Source: Perca fluviatilis (taxonomy: Eukaryota; Chordata; Actinopteri; Perciformes; Percidae). Taken from it: a stretch of 64,000 nucleotides of DNA. The stretch covers positions 5,088,192 through 5,152,191 of the forward strand of contig NC_053133.1 in the NCBI RefSeq assembly GCF_010015445.1. Direction: 5' to 3'. Made by a program: the position numbers and the translations under genes. Numbering within the stretch: position 1 is the first letter of the stretch; the number at the start of each line of letters is the position of its first letter. Of the stretch, positions 21,350 through 31,764 are shown one piece after another. The notes under the pieces are model-generated. The model was not told the origin of the DNA. It was given only the letters and a program-made list of their open reading frames with translations, and searched no databases.

Positions 21350-21775
21350 TGCCCACCCAGAGAATTTGGCCCACCCATGAGAGCGAGACATCATGGCTTT
21401 CAAACGGGCAAAGTGGCAGTTAGTCAAGGCCACACCCCCACCCTCCACCTCAATAGCTACAGACACAGAAATGGCACATACTAAGGAAAGCTCATTGTGG
21501 GACTTGCTCTAGTGGCTGTAATTCTGCACCAAGGCTGAATTTTGAGAAAAGAGACTTCAGATACAGTATTAGGGGACCCCTAAGGTCTATATAAAAGAGA
21601 CTTCAGATACAGTATTAGGGGACCCCTAAGGTCTATATAAAAGAGACTTCAGATACAGTATTAGGGGACCACTAAGGTCTATATAAAAGATACCTCAGAT
21701 ACAGTATTAGGGCACCACTAAGGTCTTTTTAAAAGCATCCAAAGAGCACCATGTCATGGGACCTTTAATAGACAT
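21350..21775 (+). repeat. Dispersed repeat with a 46-bp tandem array
   Basis: Within it four copies of a 46-bp unit start at 21551, 21597, 21643 and 21689 (GAGACTTCAGATACAGTATT, then AGGGGACCCCTAAGGTCTAT). Copies 1 and 2 are identical. Copies 3 and 4 differ at a few bases. It ends with CATGTCATGGGACCTTTAA at 21751-21769, which looks like a repeat terminus. Confidence 0.88.
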
Positions 21776-21858
21776 ATTCATAACTTTATTAATATTGATA
21801 AAACATCTTTGATAATTTGCCAAAAATTTAAATCGTACCCATACCAATTCCCAACACT

Positions 21859-22258
21859 CCACAGCGCTGCGGAGGAAGGTCTGTCTAATCCACACAGCAT
21901 TCCTGGATGGGAGAAAAACATGCTCTGGTTTATTGGCATTTCTTTAAAACAATCACAATCGTCTCGGGTGGTGCTAAGCGCCGGACAGAGCAATGGTGCC
22001 TCTGCAAAATAGCCTCTGGAAGGAACGTTTTGGTGGAAGTTCAGAAGTTGTTTTAGTCATGCAACAGAAAACTCAGATTGGACAGATAGTCTAGCTAGCT
22101 GTCTGGATTTACCCTGCAGAGATCTGAGGAGCAGTTAGGAACCGGAGTTAGGAACGGCAACACAAAGAAAGAGGAAGGTGACGGACATCCAGCCGAAAAG
22201 AGGGACATACCGCCGCACCGGAGCAATCCCGGAAGTGGAATGTCGTGGATATAGACTA
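21859..22258 (+). mobile_element. TAGTCT-family MITE, copy 3
   Basis: It runs from GCGCTGCGGAGGAAGGTCTG to GATATAGACTA. It has short internal deletions relative to copy 1. Confidence 0.8.
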
Positions 22259-22801
22259 ATAAACCTATGACATCAACTTGAATATCTGGACACGTGAAAA
22301 CCGACTGTGTAGAGTCATTATTGGCGAGACAAAAGATCCTCCCTTTCAATGCCAAGCAGCCAGACATTTGTGTTTCTCTCCTCTCTCGCCGTCCTCCATC
22401 AGAAGCTCTTGCCGCAGAGTGGTTCGGCCTTGACCCTGCGGGCTAAAAGCTGCACAAAGCTCCACTCCATCGCTGCCAGAAGAGTGCAGAGGAGGAGGAG
22501 GAGTAGGAGGAATGTTTTCAACACCCTCTAATCAAACCAAATCTCAACCATCTGAAACAGAACTATTGCTAAATGGAGACATTGAAATTGCTATCTGGTC
22601 CATTATTATTTTTCTATTTTCATCAGTGTGCCAGCACGTTGTGAAACAGTGTGATCACGATTGTTTTGTGGTTCAAATCCAATCATCTCCTGTCCTGACC
22701 CCTGTGAGTTTAGTCTGAAAGCAGTGGCAAGCGTTCGAGAACAAAATGACACAAAGCAGGGTTCAGTTCACAATGTTCTGAAGGTTTAATGAGACACACA
22801 A

Positions 22802-22804
<3 letters not shown>
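22259..22804. other. Unassigned non-coding sequence
   Basis: A GGA-rich patch lies at 22486-22510. Nothing else was recognised. Confidence 0.45.

Positions 22805-22869
<65 letters not shown>
22805..22869. repeat. (TA)n microsatellite
   Basis: About 32 perfect TA units. It is self-complementary and can extrude a cruciform. Confidence 0.97.
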
Positions 22870-22878
<9 letters not shown>

Positions 22879-22997
22879 GTAATCGCTACATTCATTTAGA
22901 TGACGTGTAGAAAGATAAGAGAGTCAGGATAGGTGGAAGGTTTGTTCACACAGATAGGCAAACAGTGTTGCAATTAAGAATCCAAATAACACACGAC

Positions 22998-23410
22998 GTA
23001 GGAAGGTCTGGCTAGTCCACACAGAATTCCTGGATGGGAGAAAAACATGCTCTGGTTTATTGGCATTTCTGTAAACCAATCACAATCATCAGGGGTGGTG
23101 CTAAACTTCGCACGGTGCCTCTGCTAAATAGTCTCAGGAAGGAACTTGTTTTGGTGGAACGTGTACGTTCAAAAGTAGTTTTAGTCGTGCAACAGAAAAC
23201 TCAGATTGGACAGTCTAGCTAGCTGTCTGGATTTACCCTGCAGAGATCTGAGGAGCAGTTAACCATAGTCCTCATAAATCCATCGGAGTTTAGAACGCCA
23301 ACACAAAGAAAGAGGAAGGTGACAGACATCCGGCCGAAATGAGGGACATCCGGCGGGATTTCTGGCGGCACCAGAGCAATCCCAGAAGTGAAACGTTGGT
23401 GATATAGACT
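22998..23410 (+). mobile_element. TAGTCT-family MITE, copy 4
   Basis: It runs from GTAGGAAGGTCTGGCTAGTC to GATATAGACT, with the same block order as the other copies. Confidence 0.8.
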
Positions 23411-23749
23411 GCGTATTCAGTAACGCAGCATAAAAGATGTAGGCTCGACCACGAAATGTCCTTTTTAAATGCTGTAGTGGCTGATGGGTGTAATAGGAGT
23501 GATTGACTCTCTGATTGCAGTGTCTGAGATTATTTGATTGGTATAAAATGGTGGGGATGGTGGTTGTATGTTTTATTAACTGTTTCATGAAGAAAACATG
23601 ATTTAATGTTGTAAGTCAGGAATAGTGATGATATAGAAGAACTTGATATTAAAACAATTGTTGAATCATCAATCTTGATTATCCTATCCATCATGTTAGA
23701 GGCATACACCAGTGACTGGGGTGAGTGACTGAGTGCACACACATACACA
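23411..23749. other. Unassigned non-coding sequence
   Basis: Nothing was recognised. Confidence 0.45.
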
Positions 23750-24010
23750 CAGTGCGTTTCACTATCATTGTGGGGACCCACCATTGACATAATGCATTCC
23801 CTAGCCCCATTCCCTAACCTTAACAACTAAATGCCTAACCTTAACCCTTACCCTCACCATAACATAATTCTAACCCTAACCCTAAAACCAAGTCTTAACC
23901 CTCAAACAGCCCTTTAAAGTTGTGGGGTCCCGCATTTTGGCCCCACAAAGCTGTCTGGACCACACAAGTATAGTGTATTCCCGGGTTTTGGACCCCACAA
24001 ATGTAGTTAA
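23750..24010 (+). repeat. Dispersed repeat with CCTAACC core
   Basis: GTGGGGACCCACCATTGACA is followed by a telomere-like CCTAACCTTAACCCT tract (23815-23905) and a mirrored GTGGGGTCC / GGCCCCACAAAGCTG region. This layout is a common fish dispersed repeat with an interstitial telomere-like core. Confidence 0.6.
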
Positions 24011-24034
24011 ACGAGAACACACACACACACACAG

Positions 24035-24511
24035 TTATCTGTGGAGGCCAGGCAGCAGCAGAGAGCTGGCAGCTGACACTCGTGTGTTTGATGTCGACCA
24101 AAAACAAGATGCAGGTGTTCTTCGGAGGAAAAAGTGATGAATTCTCTCTGCTGACTTCTCCCACTTCATTCTAAATGTGGAGCTTATATATTTCTGCAGG
24201 GAGAGTCCCGCTTCACATTTATATTCAGTGGATATACTGTTAAATATGTTCATTTTGAAGAGAGTGTGATGATAACTAACTTTGAAATATTATGAATTGA
24301 GTGCAAGTCGTTATAGCTAAATAATAATGTATTCTATTCCATGTAGTAAGTGAAGTTTGGTTGACAATGTGGGTCATCTGATACTTCTCTGAATTATCAG
24401 ACCTCCATGAAGGTACTGTGTTAGTAATTCATGTCTGTTTTCTTTTTAATGCCGTAGCATTCCACCCCTTTTCCTAGACGTGTGGGTATGGGGGACAGGG
24501 GATGTTTAGGG
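24035..24511. other. Unassigned non-coding sequence
   Basis: Nothing was recognised. Confidence 0.4.
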
Positions 24512-24741
24512 CAGGGGTCATCAACTACATTTTTCCAAGGGCCAGAATTTCTGTAAGCAGGCGCTTTCAAATAAAGACAATAAAATGTATTGCCAAAAGC
24601 CGCAGCTTTATTGAAGAATTGACTGATAAGTATGCATCTGTTTATCCGACTTTCAGTTATGCTAAACCTGCATGCCTCATTTGCAATGAAACGATCGCTG
24701 TTGCAAAAGAATACAACCTTAGGCATCATCCAGAATGAAGA
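24512..24741 (+). pseudogene. hAT (Charlie-like) transposase N-terminal fragment
   Basis: The left end CAGGGGTCATCAACT is followed by an open frame containing EELTDKYASVYPTFSYAKPA and CLICNETIAVAKEYNLRHH, ending at 24738. 'CLICNExxAVxKEYNLxRH' is the BED-type zinc finger near the N-terminus of Charlie/SPIN-related hAT transposases, which binds transposon ends. The finger keeps its C-x2-C pair, but the frame stops one or two residues after the first His region (LRHHPE), and nothing of the catalytic core follows. No right terminus was found. Confidence 0.75.
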
Positions 24742-25200
24742 AAACGAACATAACGATCGCGTCATTCACATGCATATTAAGTAGCCACATAGATTTGTTT
24801 TGGTCATATAATACATCCATAGATATGGTTTGTTTAGCCAGCAGCTAAGTTTACAAGAATTTGTCCAAATGTCAAGATTTGTGGCAAATTGATTAACAGT
24901 TATACAAACCAACAGCTTTAGTTTTAGCTTGTTTGTAGAAATACGCTATTTGCAGAGTAGTTGCAGTGTGTTTGTGCTAAACAGCACGGTGGACGAAAGT
25001 GGACTGCGCAGACAGAGCAGATTGAAATATCGCTTTCTACATGTTTATGCCTGTAGAACAGGTAAGTGGGTATTGATAAGTATTGACTTTTTACTCACAA
25101 ATGTACTATTGTACTTACAGTAACAAGCGTAGAGTTAGTTTTGCCAATGGCTGTTGATCATCCTCTCTGTATCTTTCCCAGTTCGGTACATGTGCTGCGT
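24742..25200. other. Unassigned non-coding sequence
   Basis: Nothing was recognised. Confidence 0.4.
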
Positions 25201-25204
25201 GTTA

Positions 25205-25540
25205 TCACGCATGGGTCAGCCCAATGGTCCCACAGCCCAATGGTCCCACAGCACTATGTTCCCACATTTCTAAGAATTAATTTTTCACAGAAAATTAGGC
25301 CCCATGTTCCCACAGCCGTATGTTCCCACATTTCTACTTTATTTTCAAAATTAGGTCTTGTGTTCCTACATTTCCCTGCAATTTAAGATCTATCCTCCCA
25401 CAAGATTTTTTAGGGTTAGGGTTAGGGGGATAAAATCTGATATAAATTCATGATTAAGGAAATGTGGAAACATAGGGCCTAATTTTGAAAAATATCATAG
25501 AAATGTGGGAACATAGGGCCATGGGAACATAGGCACGCTC
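25205..25540. repeat. Imperfect inverted repeat of TGTTCCCACA units
   Basis: The left side carries several ATGTTCCCACA / GGTCCCACAG units and AAAATTAGG. The right side carries the inverse (TGTGGGAACAT, CCTAATTTTGAAAA). A short GGTTAGGGTTAGGG run lies near the axis at 25414-25427. It is probably a palindromic dispersed repeat. Confidence 0.6.
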
Positions 25541-25795
25541 CCATAATGCACACACATCTGAAATTATCCTCAAGGTCACAACAGCTCATTTTACACAGTG
25601 AGGGCAAGTTTCAGAAAATGATCTTACCAGAGTTAAATGGCTGCTATGGGGACTAACATCACACACGAACTAAACTGGGCTTATTCAATCCACAAGACTC
25701 ATATTTCCTGTCAGAGCCAATTCATGCAACGCTAAGACTGTTTAGGGACCCCAGTATGCAGAAATATTCAAACACACCATTTTAGAATATGAGAA
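25541..25795. other. Unassigned non-coding sequence
   Basis: Nothing was recognised. Confidence 0.4.
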
Positions 25796-25905
25796 AAGCC
25801 AGATTTTGGTAGGCTATCAATGTCCACAAAAAGAAGGGAATTTACAAAAATGTCAAAGCACACTGCTTCATCAAGTTACAGAAATTAAAAAAGCCTTCAG
25901 TATAG
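25796..25905 (+). repeat. Duplicated segment, copy without MITE
   Basis: AGCCAGATTTTGGTAGGCTA through GCACACTGCTTCATCAAG to AAGCCTTCAGTATA aligns to 27774-27860 plus 28335-28355. This copy lacks the TTAA MITE and so shows the empty site. Confidence 0.85.
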
Positions 25906-25969
25906 TGGCTATGATTAAGAAGACTAAGCCAGGCTAGTTTTTACCTTGCCAAAATGTAGCCTAACTTTG

Positions 25970-26232
25970 GAGCATAACGCCAGGAACACACCACCACTGA
26001 AGCGCCGCCAATAGCCGTGAAGCGTAGTTTCTTGCCTGATCGTGCGCCTGGCTGTTCATACCAGACGCACAGTTCTCCACAGCGGTCACAAAGCGATCCT
26101 TCTCCCCCCCACAGAGTTGATTGTCTCTCTCTCTGTCTCTCTCTCTCTCTCTCTCCCAGTGTGTGTGTATCCCTGTCCGTCCGTCAGTCTCTCTCTCCAA
26201 TTGCCTGATTGCCTGTCTCGCTATAGACACAG
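25970..26232 (-). mobile_element. GAAGCG-family TIR element, copy 1 (partial)
   Basis: On the minus strand it shares AGAAGGATCGCTTTGTGACC, TGTGCGTC(T/C)GGTATGAA and 'CCAGGCGC.C.ATCAGG' with 63030-63110. It carries a (CT)n tract (26125-26158) exactly where the other copy carries (CA)n. Confidence 0.75.
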
Positions 26233-26670
26233 CTGAGAAGTCAAGTCAGCCAAGATCCAATTTTTCCCTAAACCTAACCAAACCTTAACCTTAGTATTTT
26301 CACATTATATAACCAATCCATTTTTTAACAGTGGTGTGTAACAGTTCTGAAAGACACAAAAATGATGCCATCCTGCTGATAGGGGCATCAGATGAGAAAC
26401 CATTTTGTGAGTTGTTTTGGAAGACATGGGCAAAGTCTGTTGACACATGTAATGTGGTCCTGTTTTTATTAAGCGTATCCCTTAAATGTGCTCCTGATGG
26501 GCTCGTGATGTATTATGAAGTCTATTGAGCTAACCGACACGGTGTGAACTGGACTGAATGCAGCCTTGGATAATCTTTAAGATGCCAAGTATATTCAAAG
26601 AACACAGTTTTAAACCCCTGCAGGACTTTTTAAATACACACAATGAACAATGCTTGCCCCCACAGAACCC
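26233..26670. other. Unassigned non-coding sequence
   Basis: Nothing was recognised. Confidence 0.4.
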
Positions 26671-26685
26671 CCCCCCCCACACACA

Positions 26686-26716
<31 letters not shown>

Positions 26717-26720
26717 CACA
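26671..26720. repeat. C-run and (CA)n microsatellite
   Basis: A run of C followed by about 22 CA units with one interruption at 26692. Confidence 0.92.
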
Positions 26721-26896
26721 GATAGTGAGGTTTAATGGTATTTACTGTTAACAACATAGCCCTCAGCCCTCCTCTCTCTACATGCTGACTAGAAGCTCCA
26801 GCAATGATAGTTGAGTTTCAGTGTATTGATTGTAGCTAACAGATTAATCCACATGCAGAGGGCATGAAAAAGAGCAATCACATGCATGTGCGCATG

Positions 26897-26900
<4 letters not shown>

Positions 26901-26970
<70 letters not shown>
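26901..26970. repeat. (CA)n microsatellite
   Basis: About 35 perfect CA units, preceded by alternating GCGCATGCGCGCGC. The whole stretch is alternating purine-pyrimidine and could adopt Z-DNA. Confidence 0.97.
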
Positions 26971-26971
<1 letters not shown>

Positions 26972-27773
26972 TTGTGTACGTACAGACAAGGATTAGCACA
27001 ATAGAAATGGCAGTGAAGCTCAGGATGGGTTGTGCTGTAGGCCTGCAGTGATGGCCTCACAGTTGTCCAGGTCAGGAGCATCATTTACAGAAAGCTCTCT
27101 GCTGGATGAAATGTTGTACAGCGTTCATCTCCCTGGGGCTTATACAGAGCTTTTCAAAATAAAACAGAGAAGACAGAAGACAGAAAGATTGAAATTGAAT
27201 TGAAGACTATATGCTGCACAGAATCACATAAAATGAGAGCACCAACAGTATTACTGTATTCACTGAAATGAAAGGATGAGAATTGACTTGTGATGGTGAC
27301 ATATTTATTTTTTTTTTAATCACAAAACTGGTGAGTCTTCTACCTACAAAGTGCAGTTCTCAATCAAGTCACGCTGGTTCACACTGACGATTCCACCATT
27401 GTTAAAACTAAACTGGAAAATGACACACTAATCAACGATCAAGACATCACTAAAATGTATGACAATTAGAAGTTAAAGAAAAGATATTTCTCAGTGATGA
27501 GTGAGAGAGGAACAGGTACGATAACACATTTTCTTTGCTGATTAATGATTTAGTGATTAATAGACAAGCCTGGTGCTGAGACCTCGTCCAAGCAGGCACT
27601 GTTGTGGAGGCAGGATGTCAGCCGGTTGTGTTCACCCTGCTGCACACCGTGCACAGAGTGTCTCACAGCCCAATACACAATCAATGTAGTTACACATGTA
27701 AAAAAACACAGACATTGTGTTCTGGTTGCGCGGCACCTCTACAGGTCGTATGTGCAGTGTAGTGAATATTAAA
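26971..27773. other. Unassigned non-coding sequence
   Basis: Nothing was recognised. Confidence 0.4.
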
Positions 27774-28360
27774 GCCAGATTTTGGTAGGCTATCAATGCC
27801 CACAAAAAGGGAGAATTCAATAAAAAGTTGAGGCACACTGCTTCATCAAGGTACAGAAGTTTAAAGGTCCAGTGTGTAGGAATTTCTCCCATCTAGCGTT
27901 GAGATCATATATCGCAAACAACTCTCTCGCACCACGCAGTTCAAAGTACATTTTACAGCTACGGTAGCCTTCACGCTTCAAAAAGCCGGTCTCTTGCTCT
28001 TTTCAATATCCTTTTTCTTTTTCTGGGTGAAGAAGAAGAAGACTCCTGTTCCTGAAATTTGGATTTTGAATACGTGTGGTGCTCCATGTTTCCTTCTTCA
28101 AACTTGCCGGGTCCGGTTCAGTCCTGTATGTCCCTTACCAGCTAACGTATTTCAAGATGGCGCATGAATATGGAGCGTCTACCCCAGTTCATGCAAATGA
28201 AAATGTAAAATTTCAAGCCAAAAGGAATACTTGGAATTGATGGTGGTGGTAAATATTCATGAAAAAGGACAAATTTGTGAACGGGCAACACAGATTTTGA
28301 TAATGAACAACTAAACACGTTCCACACTGGACCTTTAAAAGCCTTTAGTATATGGTGTTA
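27774..28360 (+). repeat. Duplicated segment, copy carrying a MITE
   Basis: The outer parts align to 25796-25905. The inner 27861-28338 is the inserted TTAA MITE. Confidence 0.85.
27861..28338 (+). mobile_element. piggyBac-type MITE with TTAA duplication
   Basis: It starts TTAAAGGTCCAGTGTG and ends CACACTGGACCTTTAA, a 16-bp perfect inverted repeat including the TTAA target. The body is non-coding. The paralogous empty site at 25880-25895 confirms the boundaries. TTAA targeting is characteristic of piggyBac-type transposases. Confidence 0.92.
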
Positions 28361-30623
28361 AAATTCCAATAATGTGGGTCCACCAGACCAGAATGTTGGC
28401 TGAATAACAGAAATGTGTATACCACACAAGGGTTGAAGTCCTTATAAGGAAGCACAACTAGTAATAGGAGTGTGGGGGGATAAACGTATGAGATATAAAA
28501 CTCGCTGATTTGGTGCCGGAAAGTTATGCATGAGCATTGCCTGCTTAGATTTCAATATGCCTCTATATGTTTTAGAATGAAACACAGTCTGACACACTGC
28601 CGCCACCGCCCCCCACCACCACCCCTGTCAGGAGCTCCTTCTTTTTGGCTTTTTCTGTGAAAGAAAGAAATGTGTAGAAAAAAAGAATGAAAACACTCAA
28701 GTGAACTGAATCTTGTCTGGTATGTGCTCATCGGTTTGAATAGTATTTTCAAACTCTAATTCAGAGCAGCAGTCAGGGTCAAGGCTTGCTTCTAAAGCAT
28801 AGTGTATAGTAAAAAAAGTTTTCTTTTTAATTGACACGTTTTAATTTCTATCACAACCACATTTCAAGGCGCTGACTTTTTTTAATCTCACATTCACTTT
28901 CATTGGGTGCATGAATTATAATAGCGCTTGAGTTTTAATTTTTTTTGTCTGAGCTCAATTTGTTTTAAACCTTGCCATAATAATATCCTGCAGCTGCAGG
29001 CATCAAGCCGAGGCTTTCTGCCAGTGATGGAGAACTTACTTGGATAAGAAAATGAAAAAGATGGAACCTGTTTAGCTGAGTAACGCCATGTTACTGAGTG
29101 GAGGACATGTTTGGGAAAACAGATCATTTTGCCATTAGAAGGCTCTAATCAAAGGCTTCTGTTGATGACAGTGGGAAATACCTTCAGCTGCCCGTGTGCA
29201 GCAGATGGATCACTAGAAGGATAAATAGATAACTGATACTACTCTTCAACCAAAAGGCGGAAATGGATTGCCAACACCACTCCCAAAACAAAATTGGAAA
29301 TGGAATAGTGACACCATAGTCCTACATTCTTGCTGAGCATTTTGATTCCACACTGTAGAGACTTTTAGATTGAGAGGACATTTGGTTTGAAAGCCAGGTA
29401 AGAAATGGAGTAATGAAACGAACAAAGCCTGAATCCGTCCAGTAGGAGCAGAAAGCTACAAAGAAAAACAGAAAGCTATTCAGACCTGGCTCCATAGTGC
29501 TAGTAATCAGAAACCTTAAAAGAAAGATCATGGTCCTTAATTTGGGAATCAAAAAAGTCGACGTTGACTTGAAGCACGAGACAGGATGTCTTGCCTTCTT
29601 TAAAATAATAAACCTTAAGCGAAATCATTAGCAGCCTACACCTTGCCATCCACCCCCAACCACCTCTGTATGACTTCTTTGTGGTACAACAGTTATCACT
29701 GACTAGAAGAAAAAAACCTCGTACCCTCTAACCCTCTAAGCTTAAGGTCTCTGTTGTAACTGTAGAAATAAAATGGATAGAAAGGCCATTGAACTGTTTG
29801 CCATGGTCATTTGATTGGGAGGAGAGCCGCCCAACGCATCTCGCGCGACGTTCTCGGAGCTACGGGGAATGACGACGAGGGACCGTTAGACCCAGCGGCA
29901 ACAGGTCAGCGGCCCGCTAACGTTAGACCCAGCCCGATGTTTGGCTCATTCTCTCAAGCCGGCCAGCCGGTGGACCACTTGTTAGTTGGCTAACTCCACG
30001 TTACCAGCTCGCCACGTTTTTCACAGAAAAAGAGCCAAGTAAAGCTGTGATTCGTGGCGATAGCAATATGCTTTGTGTGGATGAAGCATTAAATTAAATT
30101 GTTTGACTCATTTAGCGGCTGGCTCTAACGTTACTACTCTACTGATCGTTTGTCCGTTTCTGCAAAACCTCACCTACATACAGAAGTTTATACGTTACCA
30201 TGGAAATGGTATACATAAAAATGGCAGTCGCTCTGACCATTCTGCTACGTTGATTTTAATGGAAAGAGTCTTTCTATTCATTTTGTTTTTATAGTTGTAA
30301 CTCATTTTTCATTTGCACACATCCCATAAAGCTTGAAATGCGGTATGAAGTCGTTATTGAGTCCTTCTATGGTGAAAGTAGAGTGACAGACATACACAAA
30401 ATTACATTTTACTTAAGGCATATTATATATTTTTCTACTATTGTATTTATATGTAACACTACTTTTGTGATCTAAGACTTTGGTAAACTTATATCAAGCA
30501 CCTAAACAATTCTCCCACATGAGGAATGTTGAGGTACGGAAGGTATGTTTTCACAAGAGATCTGAAGAATTTCAAATAAAGCACACTTCAACTTGTCAGC
30601 TTTCGGGCTAGAAGGTAATTTTT
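28361..30623. other. Unassigned non-coding sequence
   Basis: Mostly AT-rich unique-looking sequence. A CpG-rich patch at 29820-29960 contains an open frame (29811-29993) whose product, rich in Arg, Ala and Pro, I do not recognise. It could be a degraded 5' exon of a repeat, but support is weak. Confidence 0.4.
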
Positions 30624-30636
30624 AAGAAGATATGTA

Positions 30637-30798
30637 TGGGTGCCCGGATAGTTCAGTTGGTAGAGCGGGCGCACATATATAGAGGTTTACTCTATATATC
30701 TGTGGCCCTTAGGTGCATGTCATTCACCCCCCCCCCCTCCATGTATTCAGCTGTCCTGTCAAATAAAGGCCGAAAATGCCCCAAAAAATTATCTTTAA
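30637..30798 (+). mobile_element. tRNA-derived SINE with 13-bp TSD, box B lost
   Basis: GCCCGGATAGTTCAGTTGGT followed by AGAGCGGGCGC is the tRNA-like head with a good A box. It is followed by CATATATAGAGG, a body containing GTCAAATAAAGGCCGAAAAT, and an A-rich tail. AAGAAGATATGTA occurs on both sides (30624-30636 and 30799-30811), a perfect target duplication. The B box (GGTTCGANTCC) expected after the head is absent, so an internal deletion removed half of the pol III promoter. Confidence 0.88.
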
Positions 30799-30811
30799 AA
30801 GAAGATATGTA

Positions 30812-30996
30812 AATGTAGAGATAATGCACTTCGACCTCAGAGGCTTAATAACTGACGGTCCACAATACCTCTCTCACCTGCTTAACCAATATGATCCGCT
30901 CAGAGCTCTAGGGTCATCCAGTTCAGGCCTTCTGGTTGTTCCAAAATTTAAATCTGGTGGTAGAGCAACTTTTGGTTTTTATAGACCATACCTGTA
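30812..30996 (+). pseudogene. L2-type LINE RT C-terminal scrap
   Basis: The frame contains LITDGPQYLSHLLNQYDPLR and LGSSSSGLLVVPKFKSGGRA then FGFYRPYL. 'GPxYLxxLLxxYxPxRxLRSSxxxLLxVP' is the conserved block after the RT in L2-type fish LINEs, equivalent to LNGLGPKYISDLLLHYEPPR in the LINE at 38675. It is a short fragment without start or end. Confidence 0.75.
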
Positions 30997-31004
30997 AATA
31001 TAAT

Positions 31005-31764
31005 CAGGGCTTGACATTAACTTTTTGCTCACCAGCCACTGTGGCTAGTGGCTTTCTGAAGCTACTAGGCACTCAGCTTATTCACTAGTCGCTATTTTGT
31101 GGTAAATTAGTTTTATTTGAATAAAGTTGACTATGGTGTGCTACAATTAACTTGAAGAACCAGACTTACAACCCTTTTAATTGTAAATGAGCACTGTAAA
31201 CACCCAAATCAAGACTACTTAAAATGCATAACACTGCAGTCATCAAATATTCAGCTCTGATAATGTGTCTAAGGCTCCATTTGGTGTGAAAACATGCAAC
31301 CGAATAAGACACAGACATAAAAAGAGTAGCTTCTTATTGTACAGGCTAGGTGAAAGTGAAAGTGATTTGGAGCAGCCGGCACGCTTCCTCTGTGACGGGA
31401 AGCGGAGCGCACAGACCAAAATGTTTTAAGAAGTAAACTGTCCTGCGGCGCACTCTCTCTGTACTTCTACAAACCAATACAGACGCAACCGTTGCGTCAG
31501 CTTGCCATGTCGCATAAATGCACTGGACAGAGCTCTGGGGGACATTTTACGTGATCGCCACGGCTTGCTGGTCTGGTGTGCCATATGGGCCACCATGATC
31601 CGGCCGTGGGCTGCACACTGGGTCACAGCTGTCGGGCGGTGGCACAGGAACACAGTACTCCAGCTACTAGTGTTACAATATAAAGGCATGCCACACGCCA
31701 AAGCAGCTAGTGAGAGTGACTGTGTTAAATCTACCCGCATTTGGCGGGTGCTAATGTCAAGCCC
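31005..31764 (+). mobile_element. hAT-like TIR element (family of 599)
   Basis: The left end CAGGGCTTGACATTAACTTT and the right end GGTGCTAATGTCAAGCCC form a terminal inverted repeat (GGGCTTGACATTA). The first 290 bp match 599-870. The right half holds overlapping open frames on both strands (31502-31828, 31426-31740) without any domain. An exact target duplication was not found. Confidence 0.7.

Noticed and set aside
2861..23588. Similar minus-strand open frames (FLFLCVGVLNSGGFLRTM region) at 2861-3199, 13348-13548, 22095-22367 and 45285-45518
   Set aside because: They coincide with copies of one non-coding MITE family. The shared peptide reflects shared DNA, and starts, ends and frames differ between copies.
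29811..29993. CpG-rich 60-codon frame as a possible gene start
   Set aside because: No recognisable protein, no splice donor in a useful position and no supporting neighbour. Too weak to call.
30642..30720. Functional tRNA gene
   Set aside because: The A box is good, but the anticodon arm and B box are missing. It is the head of a SINE with its own target duplication.
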